Below, in pieces: positions 1-8,558 of a DNA stretch of 34,534 nt. Below the pieces are notes generated by a model. The model ran no database searches. It saw nothing but the letters and a program-made list of their open reading frames with translations, and was not told where the DNA came from. Origin of the DNA: Thermoguttaceae bacterium (GTDB lineage: Bacteria > Planctomycetota > Planctomycetia > Pirellulales > Thermoguttaceae). How positions within the stretch are numbered: position 1 is the first letter of the stretch; each line of letters opens with the position of its first letter. Where the stretch lies: NCBI GenBank assembly GCA_017559825.1, contig JAFYQR010000181.1, forward strand, positions 1 to 34,534, read 5' to 3'. A program made the translations under genes and the position numbers.

Positions 1-5
1 ACGCC

Positions 6-51
6 GAACGCGGCGCCGACTCGAATTCGAATCGGCGCCGCGTTCTTTTTT
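6..51 (+). terminator. Intrinsic terminator at the left edge
   Basis: A perfect 14-bp stem (6-19 with 32-45, GAACGCGGCGCCGA and its complement) has an inner palindromic TCGAATTCGA loop and is followed by six T at 46-51. The T-run is on the plus strand only, so it should end a plus-strand gene lying left of this window. The minus-strand gene that ends at 161 gains no U-tract from it. Confidence 0.85.
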
Positions 52-160
52 CGGCGACTTTTCGCGCTTCGACGAGGCCGCGACTTCGGTTTCGGCGCGT
101 TTTATTTCGTTTCGCGCTCTTTCGAAGCCGCGTCCGTCGTCGTCAAAACCGGCGCGACCG

Positions 161-2215
161 TTAGAACTTAAAGTTCCAAGTTTCGCCTTCTTCAATCGTC
201 GTCGTGTACGTTTCCGTTCCGCGAATGACAGAAACGCGGAGCTTGTCCAAGTCGGCGCGGTCGACCGTCAAGTCGAACTCGGAACCGAAACCGCAAACGC
301 CGCGCAGCGCCATATGATCCCAACCCTTGGGAAGACGCGGCGTTACGTCGAACGCGCGGAAGCCGGTCGGACGAATCCCGAACAACCCTTCGACGTAAAT
401 TCGGCAATAGAGCCCGCTTTCCGCCGACAAATGACGTTGGCTCCCCTCCGGCCAAGCCTCGATCGGATACGGGACGTGATCGCCGAGAAGGCGCGTCGCG
501 GAGTAATAACGGAGTTTGTCGAGCCCCTGTTCGGTCGCGCCGACGGCCAAAACGCCGCGAAGCGCGTACAGGGTCGAGCGATCCCAAAACGTCTTGCTCC
601 CCTCCTCGGTGAGAAGGCCGTCCTTCGTCCAAAGGCGGTCGGAGAAGAGCGCGGCGATCGTTCCTTCGGCGCGTTCGTCGATTCCGGCGATAAACGGAAC
701 GCAAATCCAAGAACGGAGCTTTTCGCAGCCGTCGTAATATTGGTAAGTCTCGAAACCGCGGACGTTACGTCCGAAATGTTTCTCGATGCATTCGCGAAGC
801 GACGCGGCTCCGGCGGTTAAAGCGTCGATCGTTTCCTTCGGTTCGCCGAGTTCGCGACCGAGCGCGGCGGCGCTCAAAAGCGCGTCGTAATAGAGAACCG
901 ACGTGCAGAGGTTCGCGTCCCCCGCCGGGAAGCGTCGCTCCAGTTCGTCGCAATCGGACGCGACGACGCCGTCCGCCGTCGTTTTCATATTGCAATACTC
1001 AATGCACCAAGCGATCAGCGGCCAAAGTTCGCGCGCCTCCGCTTCGTCGCCGCGAACGAGCGCGTATCGAGCCGCCCCGTAAGCGATCATCGCCGCGTCG
1101 CCTCGGTCGCCGGCGCCGTTCCAAATATCGGTTCCTTCGGCGATGATCGACGACGGAATCGGGCGGAAATCGTCGTTCATAAAGCGCGCGAAATGGCGGT
1201 AAGAGTTCAGCGCCGACTCGTTCCCGTTCGCGTAACCGAGATAAGGAAAGAACGGATTGACGTATTCCGCTTGGTCGTTCGCCCAAATCGCGGCGTAATA
1301 CGACTCGCCGCCCGGGCCGTGCATCAGGCCGCCGGCGGTTCGATAAATGCTCTCCGAAGCGCGGATTTTCGCGAACGCGAACGCGGCGTTCAGAACCGGC
1401 TCCGGCGTTTCAAGGACGAGCTTGCTCCAAACTTCCGAAACGAACGCGGCGCGAGCGGCTTCCTCGGCGGCGAAATCAATCGTCGCTTCCTTTTCGCCCT
1501 TCCCTTCCGAAAACGCTTGAATCGCGAAGTTTACGGTCGCGCTTTCCCCCGGTTTCAGCGAATACTCGCCCGGATTGGCGATCGCCGCGACGGTCGTATA
1601 CGCCCCGTTGACGCCGCGTTTCGGATCGGTTTGCTTGACGTCGCGCAACGCCGGAACGCTCAACGCGACCGTTTCCGTTCCGACGTTTTTGACCGTCGCC
1701 CGTTCGCAAACGAAGGGCCCGGTCGTCGACGGGAAGAAGCGGCGCTCGATTTCGACCGGTTTCCCGTCGGCGTCGAAGCGGCTAACGACAGTCAAAATCC
1801 CGTTCAGCGCGACGCGGAGCGTTTTTTCGTTCGCGAGCGGCTTCCCGTCGAGCGTCGTTCTCGACGGCAGATCGTAATCGAAGCGAATCGTCAAGCTGGC
1901 GTGCGTGTTGTTCGGAATCGTCCGCAACATCGGCCAAACGACCGAGCGGTTCAGCCGAAACGCGCCCTTTTCGTCGACGCCGTAACGGAAAACGGTCGAG
2001 ACGCGCTCGCCGCTCGCTTCGATATGGTCGTTGTGCGGAACGCGGGCCGCCGAAAAATCGGTCCAAGCGATACCGCCGTTCGGTTCGAGCGTCCAACGCG
2101 TCGCCGTCGATTCGGTCGCGTTTTCATCCGCTCGAACGGCGCCGACCGCTCCAAACGCCGACGCGACGCAAGCGAACGCCGTCAAAAGCGCCGCCGTCGT
2201 CCAAAATCGTTTCAT
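161..2215 (-). CDS. Exported six-hairpin glycosidase-like protein
   Basis: This 684-residue protein has a Sec signal peptide (about 1-29, hydrophobic core then AVRAD). An all-beta N-terminal region (about 40-250) precedes an alpha-rich region (about 265-620) and a short beta C-terminus, the layout of (alpha/alpha)6-barrel glycosidases. Motifs visible in the barrel are GPGGESYY (300-307), WANDQAEY (311-318) and GTDIWNGAGDRGDAAM (361-376), whose acidic residues are candidate catalysts. The C-terminal DVTPRLPKGW stretch is typical of the domain closing GH78-, GH95- and GH63-like enzymes. I cannot assign a GH family or substrate. The ATG at 2215 is preceded by AAAGGAAAAACG, a good ribosome binding site. 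It lies downstream of the GH5-like gene, but a terminator sits between them, so it is probably transcribed separately. It is expected to act in the periplasm or outside the cell. Confidence 0.75.
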   Translation of the reverse strand: MKRFWTTAALLTAFACVASAFGAVGAVRADENATESTATRWTLEPNGGIAWTDFSAARVPHNDHIEASGERVSTVFRYGVDEKGAFRLNRSVVWPMLRTIPNNTHASLTIRFDYDLPSRTTLDGKPLANEKTLRVALNGILTVVSRFDADGKPVEIERRFFPSTTGPFVCERATVKNVGTETVALSVPALRDVKQTDPKRGVNGAYTTVAAIANPGEYSLKPGESATVNFAIQAFSEGKGEKEATIDFAAEEAARAAFVSEVWSKLVLETPEPVLNAAFAFAKIRASESIYRTAGGLMHGPGGESYYAAIWANDQAEYVNPFFPYLGYANGNESALNSYRHFARFMNDDFRPIPSSIIAEGTDIWNGAGDRGDAAMIAYGAARYALVRGDEAEARELWPLIAWCIEYCNMKTTADGVVASDCDELERRFPAGDANLCTSVLYYDALLSAAALGRELGEPKETIDALTAGAASLRECIEKHFGRNVRGFETYQYYDGCEKLRSWICVPFIAGIDERAEGTIAALFSDRLWTKDGLLTEEGSKTFWDRSTLYALRGVLAVGATEQGLDKLRYYSATRLLGDHVPYPIEAWPEGSQRHLSAESGLYCRIYVEGLFGIRPTGFRAFDVTPRLPKGWDHMALRGVCGFGSEFDLTVDRADLDKLRVSVIRGTETYTTTIEEGETWNFKF

Positions 2216-2273
2216 CGTTTTTCCTTTCGTTCTTTATTGAAAACGTTTCGTCGTTAAATTTTATCCAAACGGC

Positions 2274-2306
2274 AAAAAGCGCGCCGACTTCGCGTCGACG
2301 CGCTTT
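2274..2306 (-). terminator. Intrinsic terminator of the GH5-like gene
   Basis: On the minus strand AAAGCGCG pairs with CGCGCTTT around an inner CGAC/GTCG stem, followed by five T (plus-strand A-run 2274-2278). It lies about 65 nt past the stop of the gene ending at 2371. Confidence 0.75.
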
Positions 2307-2370
2307 CGCCCGGCGACGATTTTCTCCCGTCGCCCAATTTTCTCTATTTCCGCGTTATTTTAGCGCCGCG

Positions 2371-3618
2371 TCAGTCGATAATTTGACTGACTTCCTTCAA
2401 CCGCTCGGCCAACGAAACGGCGAACTTGCGGATTTCCCAAAGGTCGGCGTTTTCGTCGCGGCGGAATTTCTCGATTTGCGTCGTCGGAAGTTCGCTCATC
2501 GGCACCAACTCGCAGGCTTCGAGGAGGTTCGCGGCGACTTCGCAAGCGTCGAGCAACTTTTTCTTGTCGCTGCGGCGGTAGTCGAACGCGTCGCTCGTGT
2601 ATTCTTTCAGCGCCGAGCGGATTTGTTCGAGCGCGCGGTCGGCCTTCCCTTCGCGGTTCGGGTTCGTCGGGACAACCGGAACGTTGACGCCGCGGTTGCG
2701 GAAACAGCCGAACATCGCGGAGATCGTCGCGGCGTCGCGAATCGTGCCGTCGGCGTAGAAAATCCCGTGTTCGTCGACGCAACGACCGTGAATCATCAAC
2801 TCGAAGAGGAACCAACCGATTCCGAACTCGTGGCAGGCTTCGAGCGCCATTTCGTAGGAGTTCGCGCGGGCCAAGCAGCCGGTTTCGGTGTTGATCACTT
2901 GGATTCCGAGCTTTTCGCCCCATTCCTTCGCCTTCGCAAAGTTCGCGCGGACGCTTTCGCGGCGGTCGTTGTAGCAGTGGAACGAAAGAACGTCGAGTTT
3001 GCTCGCGGTCGTCTCTTCGATTTCCCAAGCGGTCGTGTAACCGACCGTAACGAGGCAGTCCGGCGCCCAAGCCTTGATTTGGTCGAGCTGGCGATTCAGG
3101 AACGCCCAAATTTTCGCTTCGCGCTCGGCTCGTTCTTCCTTCGGCGCCTTATTAATGTAGTCGCAGCAGAGCGGCTCGTTCATCGCGTCGATCATCAGCA
3201 AGCCGGGCTCGTCTTTGAGCGCCTCGACCATCGCCTTGGCGTACTCGTCCGCGGCGGCGTAGGCTTCCGGCTCGATCGTCTTCGGATTTAACATGTTGCC
3301 GTTAAAAAGGATCGGCATCGCTTTGTAGCCGTTGCGGTCGCACGTCCGAACGACCTCCACAATCCGCTGAACATACTTCTCTTTGTCGCGATGATAAGCG
3401 TTTTGGTCGCACCAAAATCGCGTCGCGTTCAGTCCGACGCGCTTCCCGTACCCGAGTTCGCGCTCCGCTTGCTCCGGCGCCCCGGCGTAATAGCAGACGC
3501 CGCGAATCTTCGAGCAGTCGATTTCCGGTTTCGCCGCCTGCGCCGACGCCGTAAAAAACGCGCTTCCGACGACCGCCGCCAAGAACGCCGCGCACCCCAA
3601 TTTTCCTATTTCCCGCAT
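2371..3618 (-). CDS. Exported GH5-like (clan A) glycoside hydrolase
   Basis: This 415-residue protein has a Sec signal peptide (about 1-28, ending SAQA). A TIM-barrel core spans about 35-300. The clan-A signatures are clear: acid/base Glu148 in the Asn-Glu-Pro motif (NEP 147-149), His214 in LSFHCY, and nucleophile Glu245 in INTETG, with Trp269 near the eighth strand. The remaining 110 or so residues form a charged helical tail not usual in cellulases. GH5-type mannanase or beta-glucanase activity is plausible, but the substrate cannot be read from the sequence. No strong Shine-Dalgarno is visible; the upstream repeats TTCAACCGTTTTAA may bear on expression. It lies 346 nt from the upstream isomerase-like gene and has its own terminator, so it is probably monocistronic. 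Confidence 0.8.
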   Translation of the reverse strand: MREIGKLGCAAFLAAVVGSAFFTASAQAAKPEIDCSKIRGVCYYAGAPEQAERELGYGKRVGLNATRFWCDQNAYHRDKEKYVQRIVEVVRTCDRNGYKAMPILFNGNMLNPKTIEPEAYAAADEYAKAMVEALKDEPGLLMIDAMNEPLCCDYINKAPKEERAEREAKIWAFLNRQLDQIKAWAPDCLVTVGYTTAWEIEETTASKLDVLSFHCYNDRRESVRANFAKAKEWGEKLGIQVINTETGCLARANSYEMALEACHEFGIGWFLFELMIHGRCVDEHGIFYADGTIRDAATISAMFGCFRNRGVNVPVVPTNPNREGKADRALEQIRSALKEYTSDAFDYRRSDKKKLLDACEVAANLLEACELVPMSELPTTQIEKFRRDENADLWEIRKFAVSLAERLKEVSQIID

Positions 3619-3621
3619 TTT

Positions 3622-3676
3622 TTCAACCGTTTTAAGTATTATTTTCGTTAGTTTTCGCCAAATTCAACCGTTTTAA
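3622..3676. repeat. Two direct copies of TTCAACCGTTTTAA
   Basis: Identical 14-mers lie at 3622-3635 and 3663-3676, 41 nt apart (close to four helical turns). They sit immediately upstream of the GH5-like start codon at 3618 and read TTAAAACGGTTGAA on the coding strand. The spacing fits a dimeric regulator, but no such protein is identified. Confidence 0.55.
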
Positions 3677-3748
3677 CCGCCCGAACGGACAAAACGCGAC
3701 CCGCCGCCGTCGGCAACGTTTACCCGACGGCGTTTAAAGCGTTCCCGC

Positions 3749-3897
3749 AAATAACGTTAAGCGTCCTGCGCAACCGAGCGAACCGCCCCCGACGCGTCTC
3801 CGCCGACAAAGTTAAGCGTCGCCCCTCCCCGGAGCCCCCGCCGACGAAATTGAGCGTCGACGCCCCCCGGAAGCTTCCGTCGACGAAGTTGAGCGTC
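3749..3897. repeat. Degenerate 16-bp repeat array (four copies)
   Basis: Copies of the pattern GACRAARTTRAGCGTC lie at 3805-3820, 3843-3858 and 3882-3897 (periods 38 and 39 nt), with a more diverged copy at 3749-3764 (AATAACGTTAAGCGTC). The spacers are C- and G-rich. Copies differ at two or three positions, so this is not a CRISPR. Confidence 0.6.
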
Positions 3898-3930
3898 GAC
3901 GGGAGCGACCAACGGGAGCGATGTAACCCG

Positions 3931-3946
3931 CCGCGCGGTAGCGCGG
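3931..3946 (-). terminator. Short GC hairpin past the isomerase-like gene
   Basis: CCGCGC pairs with GCGCGG around a four-base loop, 19 nt beyond the stop at 3965. No U-tract follows on the minus strand, so a terminator role is weakly supported. Confidence 0.3.
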
Positions 3947-3964
3947 ATAAAACCGCCTTCGGGG

Positions 3965-4840
3965 TCAGACGTCGCAGAGTTTGACGGCGTCGTAAAGGGA
4001 CTCGACGCCCTTCTTCGGAATAAATTCGTGCGCGACGAACCCCTTGTACCCCAAGTCTTTAATGGCGCGCATGATCGCCGGATAGTAAAGCTCTTGTCGG
4101 TCGTCCAGGTCGTTGCGGCCCGGCGCTCCGGCGGTGTGGAAGTGGCCGATGCAGTCGTAAGCGCGGCGAATGTTGTGGATAACGTCGCCTTCCATACGGT
4201 GCATGTGATAAATGTCGTAAAGAAGTTTGACGCGCTCGCTGCCGACGCCCTTCACGAGGTCGATCCCCCAATCGGTCGAGTCGGCCATATAGTCCTTATG
4301 GTCTTTGCCGTTCAGGAGTTCGAGCATAATGTTGACGTTGTGTTTTTCGGCGATTTTCGCAACGCGTTTCAACGCCGCGATACAATTTTTGAGGCCGGTT
4401 TCGTCGTCCATTCCGGCGCGGTTCCCGGAGAGCGAAATCAGGTTCGGAACGCCGAGTTCCGCCGCCATCGGGATATATTTTTCGTACGACGCGACAATGC
4501 GGTCGTGATGCTCGGTTCGGTTGATCCCGACCGCGATTTGGACTTCCGGAACGTTCCCCATCGTAACGGTGAGGCCGTGTTCCTTAACGGTCGCCCAGTC
4601 TTTCGGGTCGATCAAGTCGACGCCGACCATCCCCATCCCTTTGCAGATTTCGCAGAATTCGCCGAGCGGAATCGAGCCGAAGCACCATTTGGAGACCGAT
4701 TGTTTAATATCGCCCTTGAAATTTTCCGGTTTTTCGAATTTTTTTTCTTCGCCCCAAGCGCTTTGAGCGCCGAAACCGAGGGCCGTCGCGGAAGCAAGGG
4801 TCGCGCCGATCATATCGCGTCGAGAAATTTTCTTTTGCAT
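3965..4840 (-). CDS. Tat-exported hydroxypyruvate-isomerase-like TIM barrel
   Basis: This 291-residue protein starts with a twin-arginine signal (SRRDMIGA at 6-13, cleavage near 30). The rest is an AP-endonuclease-2/xylose-isomerase-like TIM barrel. Expected metal and catalytic residues of the hydroxypyruvate isomerase family are present: Glu174 in MLELLNG, Asp209 in LYDIYH, His235 in GHFHTAGAPGRND and Glu272 in AHEF. The family isomerises hydroxypyruvate and tartronate semialdehyde or related sugars. Export of a folded barrel by Tat is common in planctomycete paralogues, whose substrates are mostly unknown. Its own promoter lies at 4938-4966, and the leader carries two hairpins. The physiological reaction is not assignable. 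Confidence 0.8.
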   Translation of the reverse strand: MQKKISRRDMIGATLASATALGFGAQSAWGEEKKFEKPENFKGDIKQSVSKWCFGSIPLGEFCEICKGMGMVGVDLIDPKDWATVKEHGLTVTMGNVPEVQIAVGINRTEHHDRIVASYEKYIPMAAELGVPNLISLSGNRAGMDDETGLKNCIAALKRVAKIAEKHNVNIMLELLNGKDHKDYMADSTDWGIDLVKGVGSERVKLLYDIYHMHRMEGDVIHNIRRAYDCIGHFHTAGAPGRNDLDDRQELYYPAIMRAIKDLGYKGFVAHEFIPKKGVESLYDAVKLCDV

Positions 4841-4876
4841 CGTCTTTTCCTAACTCGTGAAATCAGAATCGGTTAT

Positions 4877-4918
4877 AAAAGCGGAAACTCGCGTTCCGCC
4901 GTTCGACTTCGCGTCGAA
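4877..4918 (-). promoter_or_regulatory. Two tandem leader hairpins
   Basis: In the transcript from the 4938-4966 promoter, TTCGAC/GTCGAA (plus 4902-4918, five-base loop) is followed by GCGGAA/TTCCGC (plus 4881-4899) and then four U (4877-4880). The second resembles a short intrinsic terminator inside the leader, 37 nt before the start codon. Confidence 0.4.
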
Positions 4919-4937
4919 AACCGGAAACGCGACGCTT

Positions 4938-4966
4938 ATTTTACCGCAAGCGCGACGCAAAATCAA
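4938..4966 (-). promoter_or_regulatory. Sigma-70-like promoter
   Basis: On the minus strand TTGATT (4961-4966), a 17-nt spacer and TAAAAT (4938-4943) lie about 98 nt upstream of the isomerase-like start. Confidence 0.65.
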
Positions 4967-4997
4967 GCGTTCGCCGCCGTTTCGTCGGAAAAACTCG

Positions 4998-5039
4998 AAA
5001 AAAAAAGCGCGACCGCCGCTCTTCGCGACGCCCGCGCTT
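4998..5039 (-). terminator. Intrinsic terminator of the LptD-like gene
   Basis: On the minus strand AAGCGCG pairs with CGCGCTT, enclosing further GCG/CGC pairing, followed by a run of nine T (plus A-run 4998-5006). It begins about 37 nt past the stop at 5076. Confidence 0.8.
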
Positions 5040-5075
5040 CGTTTCTTTCGCCTTTCGCAGGCCAACTCGCCGTCG

Positions 5076-8000
5076 TCAGTTCATGCGCCCGAGCCCGAGG
5101 AGCCCTTCGTCGCCCTTGTCGAGGTCGAAGAGGAAAATCGGCTCGATCGAGAGGTTCAGGCCCCAGTTGTTTTGGCTTTCGTTGCGGGTCGCCTCGACGG
5201 TAACGACGAACGACTCGCCGACGCGACTGACGGTCAGATTTTGGCCGATGTTATGCCCTTCGCTCAAGTCGTAGGACGCGTTGAAGCCGATCCCCCACTT
5301 CTCCGACGTTCGGTAAGCGAGCGCCAAGTTCAAATACGTCGAGTCGATCGGGCCGTAAAGGCGGTCGACGCCCAAATACGCGGAACTCAACCCCGGTCGA
5401 CGACGCTGCAAGCCGACGCGCGTAATCTTTTGCCCGGACCCCCAAACGTCGTACAAACCGGACGACAAGACCGCGAATCGGTCGCCGACGAGCCAACTCG
5501 CGTCGTAATCGAGAAGCCCCGGAATTTCGCCGAAGTTCTCCTCGTCGTTCGGGTACAAATTCAGCCCCGCGTCGAACTTAATCCAGTCGACGACGCGACG
5601 GTTCCCGACCGGCCCGCGCTTCGTTTGCCAACGATTGTTCCAACCGAGCCGCACGAGCTGCAAATCGTCCGCGAGTTCGGAACTCGGCGACGTTACGTTT
5701 CCGGCGAGCAACCCCTGGCGAATCGCGTAATACCGCTCGTCAAAGCGCAACGGAATCGAACCGTCGAACGTCGTTACGGCGTAGCGGCGGCGGAACTCTT
5801 GGACTTGCCAGTCGTCGATTTGATCGTAAAGAACCAACTCGTCGTAATTTCGGTCGGCGTCCGAAACCGACGCGTCGACGACGAAGTTCATCTTGTGCGC
5901 CAACCCGTTGAGGTACCACGTTTTGCTCTCGACGTTCGAGTCGACCTTCCACACCGGCAGATTCAGCCGCAAGCCGAGCCGCCCGTACAAACGCCCGACG
6001 TCCGACGCCGAAACGCCTTGGCTCCAAAAGCCGTACTCGCCGAGCGCGTAAGGAGTCGCCTTCATCGGGCCGAGTTGGAACGGAGCGTCGATCTCGTGCC
6101 GCGACGTGAAAACCAATCCGTCCGCCGACAAGGTTCGCGTTCCCGGCGAGTACGGCGAATTACTCGTCGAATCGGACGCAAGCTCCCAATCGAGGTAACG
6201 GAAAAGCGCCTTGTCTTCGTCGGCGTAAGGAATATCGGTCGTTCGGAATTGACCGTAGCCGAGCTTCGTATGCTCGTACCACGTCAGGTTCGAGCCGAAC
6301 AACGACTCGCCGAGCCAATAGTGGTCGAGGCGCGGCAGCCAGTTCGTTTGCGTGTAAAAATCGTTCGTGCGAATCGCTCCGGTCAACCCGAACGATTGAT
6401 TATTGTAAATATTTTTCAGTTCGACGCGGGTCTCCGGGTTCGAATTCGTTTGCCACTCGTTCTCGAAATACTGCGGAATGAAGTTGCGGTCGCTCGACCG
6501 GCCGAACTGCGCCGCCAAGAGCCAACCGTCGCCGAAACAGCCGAGCGTCCCCAACTCTTGGCGATGCTTCCACAGCGCGCGGTAGCGGTACGAATTCGGG
6601 AACGGAACCGAGCGGCGTCCAAGCCCCAAGTTGTCGAGCCCCTTGTCCGAAATCCCGTAAAAACTAAACGCGCCGACCGCTCGCGAGTTCCATCCCCAAA
6701 GCGAGTCGCGGTTGTAGACGAACGTCGTCCCGTGCCCGAGCCCGCGCTCGGAGAGGTAGTCGAGGTTCAAATCCCAATCGGTTCCCTCCGGGCGCAATTT
6801 GTCGCTCAAGCCCAAAAGTTGATAAGGGTTCCAGCGCGTCCGAACCTGCGTTCCGAAAACGGAGTCGCTCCCCAATTTCACGTTGCGCAGGTAAAACGAC
6901 CGCTCCTTCAAGTCGGTCGCGAACCACGGCCAATAGAAAATCGGAACGCTCCCGATCGAAACGAGATTGTCTTCGGCGACGACGTAGCTTTCCTCGCGGG
7001 TCGCCGGTTTGCCGGTCTTCGGATCGACCGCTTGCCGCCCGGTCGCGACGTCGTAAAGAGGCGTTCTGCGCGTCTCGGCGACGAGCGATTTCGCCGACAA
7101 ACGGTACGACGGCTCGCCCATCGCGCTCGTCGAAACCCAAGCGTTCGACGCGAAGAGAGCGTCCGGGCCGCGCTGCGTAATCTTGTCGGCGGCGACGCGA
7201 AAAATCCCGTCGCTCGTCCCGGGAACCCGCGCGACCAGCTCGGCGTCCAGCACGATTCCGACGAAATTTTTAACGTCGTAATACATTCTGTCCGCGTAAA
7301 TTACGTTGTCGCCCTGTCGAAAGACGACGTCGCCGGCCAAATAAAGCTCGAGGTCGAGATCGTTCGCCGTCGTTTTGCTCGCCGCGTTCGCAAAGTCGGC
7401 GTTTTCGAGCCCGACCGACCAAATCGTCGCCTGATCCGCCGACAACTCGAGCGCGTCGCCGAGCGGACGGTCGTTTTCGTCGAGCGGCTGAACGACGATT
7501 GTGAAACCGTTCGAAATCAGCCAAACGTCCTTGCCGTCTCCTTCGACCGACTCGCCGGAGTTCGGCCGCGACTTCACGTCGGTCGCGCGGTCGTACCGTT
7601 GATAAAACTGAAAACGATAGCGCGGCGCCTTCGCGGCGGCCTTCGTTTGTTCGAAATACTCTTGAACGCGCGCCGTCTCCGGAATCTCGACGATTTCGCC
7701 CGAGCCGGTCTCGCTCCACCCGACGCCGATTTCGTTTTCAAGCGGCGCGACGGGAGCGTTTTCAATATTTCCGTTGTCGCCGCCGTTTCCGTTCGCGCTC
7801 CCAACGCTCGGCGTCTCGCCGCGAGCCGTTTCCTTCGCGCGAAAATAGATTTCCTCCGGCGCGAGCCGCCCGTCCCCCGGCTCCGCGATTCGCAAATCGA
7901 CGCCGCCGACCGTTCGGAACGTTCCGAACCAAGAGTCGTCCTTCGCCTTCGCTTCGACGAACGCCGAGCTCGTTTCGACGCGCGGCGCCGACGACTCGTT

Positions 8001-8558
8001 CCCTTCGAGATAAACGAGAACCCGCGTTCCGCCGTTCGGTTCAAACGAGCGCCAAACGACCGCCGTCGGAGCGGAAACGACGTCGCCGCCCTGCGAAACG
8101 CGGCAGTCGCCGCAAAGAACGTAAACCTCGCCCAATTCGTCGGTTTCGCCCTTCCAACCGAACTCGGCGGAAACGGCGACCGGAGCGTTCGACGCGACCG
8201 TTTTCGGCGCGTAAATCGTCGAATCGCCGACGGTTCGCTCTTCAAAACGCGCCGCTTCGGCCCGCTCTTCCTCCGAAAACCCGAGCGCGTCGGCCCGCTC
8301 TTTCGCGAGCCGTTCCGCTTCAAGCTCGGCCGAGAGCCCGACGTCGAGAATTCCGTTCGACGCCGGCGTCGCGTCGGCAACGAAATCGGCGTCTTCCGAC
8401 AACTCGAAATCTTGCGTCGGCGCGTTCCCGCTCCCGTCGTCCGCGAGTCCCAAAACGCCTCCGGAAATCGACGGCGACGCGAGAAAATCCGACCCGAACG
8501 CCGCGCTCGGCGTCGCGAACATCGCCGCCGCGAGAAGATTCAAAACGGCCGAACGCAA
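5076..8558 (-). CDS. lptD: LptD-like (OstA) outer-membrane LPS-assembly protein
   Basis: LptD inserts lipopolysaccharide into the outer membrane. From the proposed TTG start this is about 1,160 residues, longer than the usual 780-900. A signal peptide spans about 1-22 (LLAAAMFATPSAAFG). A long N-terminal region (to about 520) contains OstA-type beta-jellyroll sequence such as LYLAGDVVFRQGDNVIYADR. The conserved junction SIGSVPIFYWPWF lies near residue 535, matching the LptD GGVPVFYTPYF region, and is followed by a barrel rich in aromatic and alternating residues to the end. The frame stays open to 8894, but the promoter at 8737-8765 lies inside that extension. TTG at 8558 is preceded by GGGGGAG seven nt upstream and starts right at the signal peptide; a TTG farther upstream, giving a long n-region, is also possible. 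An Asp/Glu- and Ala-rich linker follows the signal. Confidence 0.75.
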   Translation of the reverse strand: MRSAVLNLLAAAMFATPSAAFGSDFLASPSISGGVLGLADDGSGNAPTQDFELSEDADFVADATPASNGILDVGLSAELEAERLAKERADALGFSEEERAEAARFEERTVGDSTIYAPKTVASNAPVAVSAEFGWKGETDELGEVYVLCGDCRVSQGGDVVSAPTAVVWRSFEPNGGTRVLVYLEGNESSAPRVETSSAFVEAKAKDDSWFGTFRTVGGVDLRIAEPGDGRLAPEEIYFRAKETARGETPSVGSANGNGGDNGNIENAPVAPLENEIGVGWSETGSGEIVEIPETARVQEYFEQTKAAAKAPRYRFQFYQRYDRATDVKSRPNSGESVEGDGKDVWLISNGFTIVVQPLDENDRPLGDALELSADQATIWSVGLENADFANAASKTTANDLDLELYLAGDVVFRQGDNVIYADRMYYDVKNFVGIVLDAELVARVPGTSDGIFRVAADKITQRGPDALFASNAWVSTSAMGEPSYRLSAKSLVAETRRTPLYDVATGRQAVDPKTGKPATREESYVVAEDNLVSIGSVPIFYWPWFATDLKERSFYLRNVKLGSDSVFGTQVRTRWNPYQLLGLSDKLRPEGTDWDLNLDYLSERGLGHGTTFVYNRDSLWGWNSRAVGAFSFYGISDKGLDNLGLGRRSVPFPNSYRYRALWKHRQELGTLGCFGDGWLLAAQFGRSSDRNFIPQYFENEWQTNSNPETRVELKNIYNNQSFGLTGAIRTNDFYTQTNWLPRLDHYWLGESLFGSNLTWYEHTKLGYGQFRTTDIPYADEDKALFRYLDWELASDSTSNSPYSPGTRTLSADGLVFTSRHEIDAPFQLGPMKATPYALGEYGFWSQGVSASDVGRLYGRLGLRLNLPVWKVDSNVESKTWYLNGLAHKMNFVVDASVSDADRNYDELVLYDQIDDWQVQEFRRRYAVTTFDGSIPLRFDERYYAIRQGLLAGNVTSPSSELADDLQLVRLGWNNRWQTKRGPVGNRRVVDWIKFDAGLNLYPNDEENFGEIPGLLDYDASWLVGDRFAVLSSGLYDVWGSGQKITRVGLQRRRPGLSSAYLGVDRLYGPIDSTYLNLALAYRTSEKWGIGFNASYDLSEGHNIGQNLTVSRVGESFVVTVEATRNESQNNWGLNLSIEPIFLFDLDKGDEGLLGLGRMN

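Larger units (their letters stand above)
3619..3964. other. Repeat-bearing intergenic region
   Basis: This 346-nt gene-free stretch holds the upstream region of the GH5-like gene, two direct 14-bp repeats, a degenerate repeat array and a short hairpin (each listed separately). I see no convincing promoter hexamer pair or open reading frame in it. Confidence 0.6.

Noticed and set aside
1193..2257. A 354-codon plus-strand frame opposite the six-hairpin glycosidase
   Set aside because: It is Arg-rich, without motifs, and fully antisense to a gene with a signal peptide, glycosidase motifs and a ribosome site.
3749..3897. CRISPR array
   Set aside because: Repeat units are short and differ from one another, spacers are uneven and GC-biased, and no cas gene is present.
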